From CAVPUA01 sp963828015 (GTDB taxonomy: Bacteria; Actinomycetota; Actinomycetes; Mycobacteriales; Jatrophihabitantaceae), in the NCBI GenBank assembly GCA_963828015.1, contig CAWHCD010000004.1:992001-1056000 (forward strand): a stretch of 64,000 bases of DNA, given 5' to 3'. This document shows positions 1-8,788 of this stretch, in pieces. The notes beneath the pieces were generated by a model, which was not told the origin of the DNA, ran no database searches, and saw only the letters and a program-made list of their open reading frames with translations. A program made the translations under genes and the position numbers. Position 1 is the stretch's first letter; each line of letters begins with the position of its first letter.

Positions 1-2
1 GC

Positions 3-869
3 GAGCAGGCCCAGGAGCTGCTCGTCGAACTGATGCCGCACACGGGCAACGCGATTCGGGTCGGCGTGACGGGTGTCCCTGGGGTGGGCAAGTCGACGTT
101 CATCGACACACTCGGGATGAACCTGATCGCCCTGTCGCACCGCGTCGCCGTGCTGGCGGTCGATCCGTCCTCGAGCCGCACCGGCGGCTCGATCCTCGGC
201 GACAAGACCCGCATGGTGGCCCTGGCCGCGAGTGAGCAGGCGTTCATCCGCCCCTCGCCCAGCGCGGGCACGCTCGGCGGCGTGGCGCAGGCGACCCGCG
301 AAACCATGATGATCATGGAGGCGGCGGGCTACGACGTGGTGCTGGTCGAGACCGTGGGCGTGGGCCAGTCCGAGTACGTCGTGGCCGACATGGTCGACAC
401 CTTCTTGTTCCTCACCCTGGCCCGGACGGGAGATTCGCTGCAGGGGATGAAGCGCGGCATCCTCGAACTGGCCGACGTCATCGCGGTCAACAAGGCCGAC
501 GGGGCCCATCGCGACGAGTCAGAGCGCGCGGCCCGCGAACTGGCCAGTGCCTTGCGGCTGCTGCGCGGTGCCGACGGCGCGTGGTCGCCGCCCGTGCTCA
601 CCTGCAGCGCGCTGGACAACGACGGGCTCGACCGCGTTTGGGCCGACGTCGAGCGGCACCGTAGCGCGCTGGAGGCCGATGGCGCCTTCGCCGACAAGCG
701 GCAGCGCCAGTTGGTGGAGTGGACCCGGTCGCTCGTGCGCGACCGGTTGCTGGCCCGGCTGGACGGCGTTGACGTGCGCGCGGTCATCGCTACCGCTGAG
801 CAGGCGGTCCTGGCCGGTTCGCTGACGCCGGACCAGGCGGCCCGGCAGATCCTGGCCGCCCTCGACTGA
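3..869 (+). CDS. meaB: MeaB/ArgK-family GTPase, methylmalonyl-CoA mutase chaperone (5' end outside window)
   Basis: G3E-family GTPase. In the known family it gates cobalamin loading and protects adenosylcobalamin-dependent methylmalonyl-CoA mutase, which turns propionyl-CoA-derived methylmalonyl-CoA into succinyl-CoA. Visible motifs are the P-loop GVPGVGKST, the adjacent DPSSSRTGGSILGDKTRM stretch, ETVGVGQSE, and NKAD for guanine recognition, followed by a complete C-terminal dimerisation arm. The frame is open from base 3, and the codons before the first ATG (base 33) encode a helix typical of the family, so the real start lies left of the window. The role fits the propionyl/acetyl-CoA carboxylase genes further right. 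The mutase itself is not in view. Confidence 0.93.
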   Translation, partial: EQAQELLVELMPHTGNAIRVGVTGVPGVGKSTFIDTLGMNLIALSHRVAVLAVDPSSSRTGGSILGDKTRMVALAASEQAFIRPSPSAGTLGGVAQATRETMMIMEAAGYDVVLVETVGVGQSEYVVADMVDTFLFLTLARTGDSLQGMKRGILELADVIAVNKADGAHRDESERAARELASALRLLRGADGAWSPPVLTCSALDNDGLDRVWADVERHRSALEADGAFADKRQRQLVEWTRSLVRDRLLARLDGVDVRAVIATAEQAVLAGSLTPDQAARQILAALD

Positions 870-894
870 GGCCGGCGACGATCGCCTGCGCGGG

Positions 895-2043
895 TTACTG
901 GGCGGCCGCAGTACCGCAGCTCATGCAGAACTTCGCCCCTGCGGCGAGCTCGGTCCCGCAGTTGGTGCAGTGCAGGACCGCAGGGGCCATCCCGCTTCCA
1001 CAGCTCATGCAGAACTTCGCGCCCGGGGGGTTCGCGGTGTTACAGGACGCGCAGGCCGCACCGGCCGAGGCCTCACCGGCGATGGCCGGAGCGGGAGCCG
1101 GGGGCGCGGCCGGAGCGGGAGCACCGGCCGGCGGCGGTCCCGAATAGCCGGCGCCCGTGCCGCCCGCGAAGCCCGATGCTGGAGGCGGAGTGGGAGCGGT
1201 CGGCTGCCCGGCGGCCACGCCGCCCATGCCAAGACCCATGCCGAGGAACGCGCCACTGACCGCGCCGCCCCCTTGCGCCATGCCTTCGCCGGCGCCCAGG
1301 GCCATTTCGCCGGCCGCGTATTGATTGAAACTTCCGGCCAGACGCGAGTAGCTGGTGTCCTTGGCCAAGCGCTTGAGCTGCTCGGAGTCCTCGGGTGCGA
1401 GGTTGATGTCGAAGTTGCCCATTCGGGTGATCATCACGCCGTAGGCCGCGAGCTGTTCGTTTCCGTTGGAGATCACAGTCTGTTCGATTTCCGGGGTGTA
1501 GACCGACAACCCGAGAATCGGCCAGCCATTACGCACGATCTGAGTGGTGATGTTGGTGCGCATGACCTTCAACAGCTGGTCGCTGACCCAGCCGGAGACG
1601 CTGTCGTTGTTCTCGACATCGACCGTGCCGAGCAGGTTGGTGATGAGGGCGACCGGGTCGATCACCCGCAGCGCGTAGTCCCCGAACACCCGAAGCGTGA
1701 CGATGAGACCCGTCTGTGGATCCTGGACGTCATCGATCCGGCCGCCGAAGGTCGAGCCGGTGTATTCGCGGGTGCCGACGAAGTAGAGCTCAGCGCGGTA
1801 GGCCCGTCCCGCGGTCGCGGCGTCGATGAGGATGCCGAGTCCGCGGATCTCATCCGCGTCGATCTCGTGACGACCGGGACCCATCGTCGCGACGACCTTG
1901 CCGGTATTGACGAACAGGGCCATCTCATCGGCGTTGACGATCGCCTTGCTCGCCCGCCGGATGCTGACATCGGGCCACTTGTAGACGATCTGGTGCTTCT
2001 TGTCGTCAGGAACCGCGATGAACTCACGCCCGAGTATTGCCAT
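895..2043 (-). CDS. SPFH/band-7 domain protein with two C-terminal zinc ribbons
   Basis: The 382-residue protein has an SPFH (band 7, 'virion core protein'-like) domain over roughly residues 1-250. A Gly/Ala/Pro-rich linker follows, then two Cys4 ribbons near the C-terminus (CxxC pairs in CASC...CMSC and CTNC...CMSC). SPFH proteins oligomerise on membranes; here there is no obvious transmembrane helix. I chose the ATG at 2043 because AAGGGAAG lies just upstream and homology begins with MAILGREFI; an upstream in-frame ATG would add 21 unlikely residues. It is divergent from a run of four zinc-ribbon-AIM24 genes, and the shared ribbon architecture suggests a common assembly (inference). Its exact function is unknown. 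Confidence 0.85.
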   Translation of the reverse strand: MAILGREFIAVPDDKKHQIVYKWPDVSIRRASKAIVNADEMALFVNTGKVVATMGPGRHEIDADEIRGLGILIDAATAGRAYRAELYFVGTREYTGSTFGGRIDDVQDPQTGLIVTLRVFGDYALRVIDPVALITNLLGTVDVENNDSVSGWVSDQLLKVMRTNITTQIVRNGWPILGLSVYTPEIEQTVISNGNEQLAAYGVMITRMGNFDINLAPEDSEQLKRLAKDTSYSRLAGSFNQYAAGEMALGAGEGMAQGGGAVSGAFLGMGLGMGGVAAGQPTAPTPPPASGFAGGTGAGYSGPPPAGAPAPAAPPAPAPAIAGEASAGAACASCNTANPPGAKFCMSCGSGMAPAVLHCTNCGTELAAGAKFCMSCGTAAAQ

Positions 2044-2130
2044 GGCAACTTCCCTTCGCGACGGGACCGAGCTGAGATTACCCGCTCTCCCACATCGTCG
2101 GGACACGAGGCGGTGCTAGCTTTTTGATTC

Positions 2131-2928
2131 ATGGACATGGTCGAGTGTCAGTGGTGCCGTAGTCAGAACGAGGCCGGGACGACCACCTGCTCCACCTGTG
2201 GGGCTCCGTTGGATGCCCGCAACGTCGTCAGCGACTCGGGTTGGCGCGAAGCTCCGCGCTTACGGGACATGACCGAGTTCCGCTTTTCCAACTCGGTGGC
2301 GCAGATCGAGGGCGAGCTCGTACCGGTCGCCGAACTCGCGCTCGCTCAGGGCGACGCGGTCTATTTCGAGCATCACGTGATGTTGTGGAAGGACGAGCAG
2401 ACACCTCTGGTCGCCATGAACACCGCGGGCGGGGTCAAGCGCAGTCTCGGTGGCATGCCGCATGTGCTGTCCATGGCGCACGGTCCGGGTCGCGTGGCGT
2501 TCTCACGGGACGCGCCCGGCGAGCTGGTGGTGCTGCCGCTGCACCCCGGCATGGAGCTGGACGTTCGCGAGCACGCCTTTCTGGTGGCCAACCACACGAT
2601 CGGTTACTCGTTCATCCGCATCAAGGGATTGGCCAACATCCTGCACGGCGGCAGCGGCATGTACATCGACCGGTTCGTCACGCAGGGGGCGCCGGGTCTG
2701 CTCGTACTGCACGGCAACGGGAATGTGTTCGAGCGGACCCTGGCCCCGGGAGAGAAGATCCTGGTCGAGCCGGGCGGCTTCCTCTACAAGGACGCCTCGG
2801 TGACGATGAACGCCGTCCAGCAGGACATCAAGACCGGTCTCATGCGCCACGGCATGTACCTCGCTGAAATGACCGGCCCGGGGCGGCTGGGCATCCAGTC
2901 GATGTATGTGCACCATGGCTCGGAATAG
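2131..2928 (+). CDS. Zinc-ribbon AIM24-family protein, copy A (type 1)
   Basis: The 265-residue protein starts with a Cys4 ribbon (C6, C9, C20, C23), followed by an AIM24-like beta domain (about residues 45-262). AIM24 is named for a yeast mitochondrial inner-membrane protein needed for cristae/MICOS integrity; the bacterial members are uncharacterised. A type-1 signature, DSGWREAPRLRDMTE, follows the ribbon and recurs in copy C (4827-5798). Glycine-rich turns GPGRVAFSRDAPGE and the ending GPGRLGIQSM are shared by the paralogues. There is no clear Shine-Dalgarno before the ATG, which sits next to an AT-rich tract, so a leaderless message is possible. It is divergent from the SPFH gene and heads a rightward gene run. 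Confidence 0.85.
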   Translation: MDMVECQWCRSQNEAGTTTCSTCGAPLDARNVVSDSGWREAPRLRDMTEFRFSNSVAQIEGELVPVAELALAQGDAVYFEHHVMLWKDEQTPLVAMNTAGGVKRSLGGMPHVLSMAHGPGRVAFSRDAPGELVVLPLHPGMELDVREHAFLVANHTIGYSFIRIKGLANILHGGSGMYIDRFVTQGAPGLLVLHGNGNVFERTLAPGEKILVEPGGFLYKDASVTMNAVQQDIKTGLMRHGMYLAEMTGPGRLGIQSMYVHHGSE

Positions 2929-2943
2929 ATCGCGCTCACGGCG

Positions 2944-3828
2944 ATGACCGCGCCCGCCTACCTGTGCCGCTATTGCCGGCAATACAGCGACTCCGCTGCG
3001 CCCGCCTGTCCCCGTTGCGGCGCTCCGATCGACATTCGCACGATGGTCAGCCGATCGGGCTGGGAGCAGCAGCCGGCGATCAAGGACATGGCGCGGATCC
3101 AATTCGGCCAGTCCCACCTGCAGATCGAAGGCTCGCAGGTGCCAGTGGCCGACTTCGCGCTCAGCGGCGAGGAGTGGATCTACTTCAGTCATCACGTCCT
3201 GCTGTGGGCCGACGCCTCGGCTCGGCTGACGAACTCCGCGATGTCCGGCGCGTGGAACCGGATGCGGGCGGGCCTGCCCCTGGTCATGATGGAGGCCCGC
3301 GGACCAGGACACGTCGCCCTCTCCGACAACCAGGCCGGTGCGGTGATCGCGCTCCCTTTGCAGGGCGGGCAACAGATCTGGGTTCGTGAGCATCGGTTCC
3401 TTGTCGCCACCGGCAATGTGGCCTATCAATGGGAACAGTCCGACATCTGGTTCTCCACCGGCAGCGGCGACGACCGCGAGACGCACTATCCCTTGGGAAA
3501 CTACGGCGACCGGTTCGTCGCCCAACAGTCGCCCGGACTGCTGTTGTTGCATTCGCCGGGCGACACGTTCATTCGTGATCTGGCTCAGGGCGAGACGATC
3601 CTCGTCCAGCCCAGCGCGCTTCTCTACCGCGATCTGAGCGTCCAGATGCACCTGCATCTGGAATACCCGAGCTCACAAGGGATGTCCTGGGGACGGCGCT
3701 ACAGCATGCGCAATGTCTGGCTTCGACTCATCGGGCCGGGCCGGGTGGCGGTTCAATCGATCTTCAGTCGACCTGAGAACGCCGAACCCATCTCCAACCA
3801 CTCGCCCGCCACCGCGCAGCAGTGGTAA
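2944..3828 (+). CDS. Zinc-ribbon AIM24-family protein, copy B (type 2)
   Basis: The 294-residue paralogue has a Cys4 ribbon (C8, C11, C22, C25) followed by an AIM24-like domain. It differs from copy A in ways it shares with copy D (5803-6775): an aromatic segment around residues 160-175 (QWEQSDIWFSTG), a YPLGNYGDRF stretch, LHLEYPSSQG, a WGRRY turn and a short polar tail ending QQW. It follows copy A by 15 bases with no good ribosome-binding site, which suggests translational coupling. Function is unknown; pairing with copy A as a hetero-oligomer is inference from the repeated A-B/C-D gene order. Confidence 0.82.
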   Translation: MTAPAYLCRYCRQYSDSAAPACPRCGAPIDIRTMVSRSGWEQQPAIKDMARIQFGQSHLQIEGSQVPVADFALSGEEWIYFSHHVLLWADASARLTNSAMSGAWNRMRAGLPLVMMEARGPGHVALSDNQAGAVIALPLQGGQQIWVREHRFLVATGNVAYQWEQSDIWFSTGSGDDRETHYPLGNYGDRFVAQQSPGLLLLHSPGDTFIRDLAQGETILVQPSALLYRDLSVQMHLHLEYPSSQGMSWGRRYSMRNVWLRLIGPGRVAVQSIFSRPENAEPISNHSPATAQQW

Positions 3829-3841
3829 CCCCCGGAGCACC

Positions 3842-4777
3842 ATGGACGATGTGAGCCAGCCGCGCGTCCCCTCCGCTGACCACGCTCGCAGCGAGGTCCT
3901 GGCCGAAGTGGCCCGTCGAGCGGCGCCCGAGTCCTTGCGCCCGATCTCGGTGATCAGTGCCAGCCCGCTCCGTCCGCTACCGGCGAAGTCGGCCGCCAAG
4001 CTCCGCGCGCGGGCCCTCGCCGGCCTCGAGCCGGCCGGCGCCGACCATCCGCGACGCGAGGCCTGGCAGTGGACCGTGGTTCCCGCCGTCACCGGCTTGG
4101 CGTCCGGTGTCACGCTGATCGTCGGATTGCTGTTCTCACACGATTCTCTGGCGCTGATCTCCGGACTGATCCTCGCCGCCAGTGTCGTCGCCGGGGCGGC
4201 TCTCTCGGCCTGGATTTTGGCCGACCCGCTTCGGCTGCGCCATGACGAACGGCGGACCCTGACCAGTGCCCTCGTCTGGGAGTCCCGCCAGTCGTGGATC
4301 GGTGCGATCCACGACGCGCCCGAACGGGCCCTGGTCGGGCTGGCGGCCGAGCTGGTCACTGAGATCGCGGCCAGTCCGGCGTGGAACTCGGCCTACTTGG
4401 ACGCGCACCGCAGCCGATTCGATCTGATCACCGAACTGAATCAGATCGATGCGCAGGCCTCTCAGTGCGCAACGGTGCGGACGGCCCGCCCGAACGAGGC
4501 CGGCGCCGAGGCCGCCTATCTGACGTTGGTCGACCGAGTGGCGGCGTTGCAGGGATATGCCCGGGCGCTCAACGAGCTGGGACACCAACTCGATGCGTCG
4601 GCGGCGTCGGTCGACGCCGAACTGCGCGGAGTGGGATTTGCCGCCGGTCCCGCGTCGAGCGATTACCCGACCGCGGCCCTGCAGCAGCTCACCGGCGAGT
4701 TGACCGAGCTGAACTCCTCCATCGCCACCTCGATTGCCCGGCCGCGGCCGCATCCTGGGCTCACCGGCACGGACTAG
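3842..4777 (+). CDS. Two-helix membrane protein of unknown function
   Basis: The 311-residue protein does not match a family I recognise. Residues about 75-130 hold two hydrophobic helices (VVPAVTGLASGVTLIVGLLF and LISGLILAASVVAGAALSAW). Both flanks are Ala/Arg/Glu-rich and helical, with a long C-terminal region that may be coiled coil. The ATG at 3842 is chosen because GGAG precedes it by a few bases; the frame stays open upstream, but that stretch overlaps copy B. It sits between the two AIM24 pairs on the same strand, so it could be the membrane anchor of the complex they form (inference). Confidence 0.75.
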   Translation: MDDVSQPRVPSADHARSEVLAEVARRAAPESLRPISVISASPLRPLPAKSAAKLRARALAGLEPAGADHPRREAWQWTVVPAVTGLASGVTLIVGLLFSHDSLALISGLILAASVVAGAALSAWILADPLRLRHDERRTLTSALVWESRQSWIGAIHDAPERALVGLAAELVTEIAASPAWNSAYLDAHRSRFDLITELNQIDAQASQCATVRTARPNEAGAEAAYLTLVDRVAALQGYARALNELGHQLDASAASVDAELRGVGFAAGPASSDYPTAALQQLTGELTELNSSIATSIARPRPHPGLTGTD

Positions 4778-4826
4778 TCTCAGAGGCAGTTCGTGCCGGT
4801 CGCCACGCACAGATCCTGGGGTCGCC

Positions 4827-5798
4827 GTGACTGATGTCGCTCAACGAATCGAATGCCGCTGGTGCCACGCCCAGAGCCCGGTCGACGCCCGAAACTGCGA
4901 TCGGTGCGGCGCGCCGCTCGACGTCCGGGACAAGGTCAGCGACTCGGGTTGGCGTCAAGCCCCTCGCCTGCGGGATCTGACCGAACTGCATTTCGGATCC
5001 AGCACCGTGCAGATCGATCTCGGCGTCGTGCCGGTCGCGGAGGTCCTGCTCGACCCGGCCGACTCGGTGTTCTTCGAGCATCACGCGATGTTGTGGAAGG
5101 AACAGAGCGTGCCGATGTCGGTGAAGAGCAGCCCCGGCGGTGCCCGTCGGCTGCTGGGCGACCTGCCGTTCGTGCTGAGCGTGGCCCACGGGCCCGGCCG
5201 GTTGGCGTTCTCCCGCGATGCCCCGGGCGCCCTGGTGGTGCTGCCGATCGATCCGGGCCTGGAGATCGAGGTTCGCGGGCACGCGCTGTTGCTCGCGTCG
5301 GGCACGCTGACCTATGCCTTCACGAAGGTGCCCGGGCTGCGCACCATGTTCATGGCCGGAACCGGGATGTACTTCGACCAGTTCACGGCGACGACGGCGC
5401 CCGGCGTGTTGGTGCTGCACGGTTACGGCGACGTCTTCGAACGGACTCTGGCCCCGGGTGAATCGATCCAGCTCGAGCCCGGTGGCTTCTTGTACAAGCA
5501 GTCCTCGGTGACGATGGAGATCGTCAACGTCGACATCCCGGGCGCACCGGACGCCAACCCCGCCTCGCAGGGGTTGCAGAGCGCGAAGCAGCTGGGTGGC
5601 AAGGGCTTTCGGGGTCTCAAGGCGATGCGGGAGATGCTCTCCGACGGCGTGACGGGCGCAGCCACGCAGCTGATGAGCGGCGGCGGAACCGCGTTGGCCA
5701 GCGTGTTCTCGTCGAACTCGAATCTGACGATGATGCGGCTGACCGGCCCCGGTCGGATCGGGATGCAGTCGATGTGTCAACCCAAGGCGATGGGCTGA
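4827..5798 (+). CDS. Zinc-ribbon AIM24-family protein, copy C (type 1)
   Basis: The 323-residue protein is closest to copy A: a Cys4 ribbon (C10, C13, C24, C27), then DSGWRQAPRLRDLTE, the AIM24-like beta domain and the ending TGPGRIGMQSM. It is longer than A because an insertion of about 50 residues, rich in Gly, Ala and Ser (around residues 245-300), interrupts the domain before its last strands. The GTG at 4827 is preferred: homology begins there, and the longer frame overlaps the previous gene. It lies four bases upstream of copy D. Confidence 0.83.
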   Translation: MTDVAQRIECRWCHAQSPVDARNCDRCGAPLDVRDKVSDSGWRQAPRLRDLTELHFGSSTVQIDLGVVPVAEVLLDPADSVFFEHHAMLWKEQSVPMSVKSSPGGARRLLGDLPFVLSVAHGPGRLAFSRDAPGALVVLPIDPGLEIEVRGHALLLASGTLTYAFTKVPGLRTMFMAGTGMYFDQFTATTAPGVLVLHGYGDVFERTLAPGESIQLEPGGFLYKQSSVTMEIVNVDIPGAPDANPASQGLQSAKQLGGKGFRGLKAMREMLSDGVTGAATQLMSGGGTALASVFSSNSNLTMMRLTGPGRIGMQSMCQPKAMG

Positions 5799-5802
5799 GC
5801 TC

Positions 5803-6775
5803 ATGACGACCACCACCGCGACCTACACGTGCCCGTACTGCCGGCAGTCCTCCGATGCCGGCACCAGCGCCTGCCCGTGGTGTGGAGCCCCGGTCGATGT
5901 GCGGTTGCGAACGACCGCGGGTGGCTGGATCGATCTGCCCGCGATCGCGGACATGACCCGTCTGCAGGCTGGTCATTCCAGCGTGCAGATCGAAGGCGGA
6001 ATCAGTGCGGTTGCCGACTGGAGCCTGGCCGACGGCGAGGGACTGTACTTTCCGCATCACACGATGTTGTGGCAGGAACCGTCGGTGAGGCTGAGCAACA
6101 TGCCGCTGTCGAAGCCGTGGACGCGGCATCGAGCCGGGTTGCCGATGTTCATGATGCAAGCAAACGGACCCGGCCGGATCGCGTTCTCCCATGACACTCC
6201 GGGCGAGGTGATCGCGCTGCCCATCCAAGCGGGTTCCGCGATCGACGTCTGCGAGCACAGGCTGCTGGTCGCTACCCAGGGCGTTAGCTACGACTGGTAC
6301 GAGTCCGGCGTCTGGTACTCGACCTCGGGTCGTGATTCGGCCGATACTGGGTGCCGGTGCCGGGCTGTTCAAGATGGGCCTGGAGCTGGCCGGACAACGG
6401 CAGGAGGAGAAAGCGGAGGAGACCCGGTGGCACTACCCGATGGGCCAGTATCTCGACCGCTTCATCGCCTCCGACCGTCCGGGCCTGGTCCTGATCGCCG
6501 CGGGCGGCAACGCCTACATCCGCGATTTGGCCGAGGGCGAGTCGCTGCTGGTGAAGCCACCGGCTTTGCTGTTCAAGGACCCGACCGTGGCGGTTCAGCT
6601 ACACGTCGAATACCCGAGCGCGGGGGTTCAGCTCTGGCGCTCCTGGGGCAATCGCTATCTATGGCTGCGGTTGTGGGGACCCGGTCGGATCGGCATCGAG
6701 TCCTGCTACGTGCCCGACGATGACCCGGGCACCGACTTCGGCAGCGTGTCGCAGTCGACCCAGCAGAGCTGGTAA
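5803..6775 (+). CDS. Zinc-ribbon AIM24-family protein, copy D (type 2), frameshifted
   Basis: This paralogue of copy B has a Cys4 ribbon (C10, C13, C24, C27) and AIM24 domain. The frame is intact to about base 6326 (ending VWYSTS) and continues one base later, from VIRPILGAGAG through HYPMGQYLDRF to the end SQSTQQSW. A single extra base in the GGG at 6327-6329 explains the shift. Both halves align with copy B, so this is one gene. Since all remaining sequence is well preserved, an assembly error is as likely as real inactivation. Around the join it carries a Gly/Glu-rich insert absent from copy B. Confidence 0.75.
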
Positions 6776-6787
6776 CACCACTGCGAC

Positions 6788-7228
6788 CTAGATCGACTGG
6801 CAGGGGCGTTGCCGCAGTTCCTCGACGTAGTCCGCCGGCGCGCCGGCCGCCTCCGCCGCGTCGGCCAGCAGGCCGAGGTAACGCGCGCTGGGCAGCCCGC
6901 CCTCGTAGCCGTTGAGCAGGTACACCCAGGCCAGGCAATCGCCGTCCAGCGTCGAGACCCGCACGTGCACCGAGTCGTACATGCCGGACTCGATGCCCTC
7001 CCAGCCGTCGAGTGCCTCACGGTCCTCGGGCATCAGGTCGTAGAGCGCCACGAAGACGCGACCGTTGGGATCGGGAACGAGCATCGAGAGCGCCCCCTCC
7101 CAGCTCAGCTGCTCGCCGCCGAACGTCAGGCGCCAGCCGGTGAGCCAGCCGGTGCCGGCCAGCGGCGAGTGCGGGCAACGTTCGAGCATCTGCGCCGGGT
7201 TCATGTTCGACCCGAACGCGGCGTACAT
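6788..7228 (-). CDS. Gamma-glutamylcyclotransferase-like protein
   Basis: The 146-residue protein has the GGCT-like fold signature near its N-terminus (MYAAFGSNMNP, matching the family's YGSN motif) and an acidic region EDREALDGWEG that would supply the catalytic Glu. Family members cleave gamma-glutamyl amines or peptides to 5-oxoproline, but the substrate of this actinobacterial branch is not established. The ATG at 7228 is chosen because the family motif starts there. It is transcribed away from lpdA, the same neighbour pair I recall from mycobacteria. Confidence 0.82.
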   Translation of the reverse strand: MYAAFGSNMNPAQMLERCPHSPLAGTGWLTGWRLTFGGEQLSWEGALSMLVPDPNGRVFVALYDLMPEDREALDGWEGIESGMYDSVHVRVSTLDGDCLAWVYLLNGYEGGLPSARYLGLLADAAEAAGAPADYVEELRQRPCQSI

Positions 7229-7361
7229 CGCCCGGTCCAGGGACGAATGACCCCGGGCCCCAGGAGCAGATCGGTGGCCCACGGCCAGGAGCCTAACGCC
7301 GTCGAGGCGCCGCGTCAGGCCCGCTGCTCGGATCGTTGGGCCCGGTAAGCAGAATGGTGCC

Positions 7362-8762
7362 GTGACGCGCATCCTGATCATCGGTGGGGGCCCGGCCGGC
7401 TACGAGGCGGCCCTGGTCGCGGCCCGCCTGGGCGCGCAGGTCAGCGTCATCGACCGCGACGGGATCGGCGGGGCGTGCGTGCTCACCGACTGCGTGCCGA
7501 GCAAGGCCCTGATCGCCACCAGCGCGAAGCTCACCGGCCTGCGGGGCGCGCCGGCGCTGGGCGTTACCGTCACCGGGGACGCCGAGGTCGACCTGACCGC
7601 GGTGAACGAGCGGATCAAGGTGCTGGCCCACCAGCAGTCCGAAGACATCCGCGCCCGCCTGCTGCGCGAGAACGTCACCGTCCTGGTCGGCTCGGGCCGC
7701 TTCGCGCTCGAGCAACCGCCGCGCGCCCATCGGGTCGAGCTACTCGACGAGAGCGGCACGGTGCAGGACATCCTCGAGGCCGACATCGTGTTGCTGGCGA
7801 CCGGCGACACCCCGCGAGTGCTGCCCACCGCCGTCCCCGACGGCGAGCGCATCCTGTCCTGGCGCGACGTCTATGAACTCAAGGAGCTGCCCGAGCACCT
7901 GGTGGTGATCGGGTCCGGGGTCACAGGGGCCGAGTTCGCCAGCGGCTACAGCGAGCTGGGCGTGCACGTCAGCCTGGTCTCCAGTCGCGACCGGGTGTTG
8001 CCCGGTGAGGATCCGGACGCGGCCGAGGTGATCGAAGGCGTCTTCACCGCGCGCGGTGGCACCCTCGTCCGCGAGGCGCGGGCGCAGGCAGTGCGCCGGG
8101 TCGCCGACGGCGTTGTGGTGGAGCTCGAGGACGGGCGCACCATCGAGGGCTCCCACGCCCTGATGTGCGTAGGGTCGGTGCCGAACACGGCCGGCCTGGG
8201 CCTGCAGAACGCCGGCGTCGAACTGGACCGTCACGGCTTCATCGCCACCGACCGGGTGTCGCGCACCAACATCACCTCGATCTACGCCGCTGGTGATTGC
8301 ACCGGCGTGCTACTGCTGGCCTCGGTGGCCGCCATGCAGGGCCGCATCGCGATGTGGCACGCGCTGGGCGAGGCGGTCAGCCCGTTGCGGCTCAAGACGG
8401 TCTCGGCCAACATCTTCACCCACCCCGAGATCGCCACCGTGGGCGTCGGCTATGACGCGGTCACCTCCGGCGAGGTCCCGGCCCGGACGGTGAAGGTATC
8501 GCTGGCCTACAACGCCCGAGCCAAGATGCAGGCCGACGTGAACGGGTTCGTCAAGATCTTCTGCCGGCCGGCCACCGGGGTGATCGTGGGCGGGGTGGTG
8601 GTCGCGCCTGACGCCTCCGAGCTGATCCTGCCGTTGACGATGGCCGTGCAACGCGGCCTCACGGTCAACGACCTGGCCTCGACGATCGCGGTTTACCCCT
8701 CGTTGTCGGGGTCGATCACCGAGGCCGCGCGGCGGTTGATGCATCATGACGATCTCGACTGA
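7362..8762 (+). CDS. lpdA: LpdA-type flavoprotein disulfide reductase / NAD(P)H quinone reductase
   Basis: The 466-residue flavoprotein has FAD-binding GGGPAGYEAA at the N-terminus, a second dinucleotide motif GSGVTGAEF mid-protein, and the C-terminal dimerisation domain. It matches mycobacterial LpdA (Rv3303c), reported as a quinone reductase rather than a true lipoamide dehydrogenase. The residue pair C39-x4-C44 in GGACVLTDCVPSK is complete here, whereas as I recall the mycobacterial enzyme lacks one Cys. The C-terminal His-Glu pair of lipoamide dehydrogenases is absent (YPSLSGSITEAARR instead of HPT..E). GTG start at 7362. Likely cytosolic. Confidence 0.88.
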   Translation: MTRILIIGGGPAGYEAALVAARLGAQVSVIDRDGIGGACVLTDCVPSKALIATSAKLTGLRGAPALGVTVTGDAEVDLTAVNERIKVLAHQQSEDIRARLLRENVTVLVGSGRFALEQPPRAHRVELLDESGTVQDILEADIVLLATGDTPRVLPTAVPDGERILSWRDVYELKELPEHLVVIGSGVTGAEFASGYSELGVHVSLVSSRDRVLPGEDPDAAEVIEGVFTARGGTLVREARAQAVRRVADGVVVELEDGRTIEGSHALMCVGSVPNTAGLGLQNAGVELDRHGFIATDRVSRTNITSIYAAGDCTGVLLLASVAAMQGRIAMWHALGEAVSPLRLKTVSANIFTHPEIATVGVGYDAVTSGEVPARTVKVSLAYNARAKMQADVNGFVKIFCRPATGVIVGGVVVAPDASELILPLTMAVQRGLTVNDLASTIAVYPSLSGSITEAARRLMHHDDLD

Positions 8763-8788
8763 TCCGGACGAGCGATGAGGAGCCCGCA

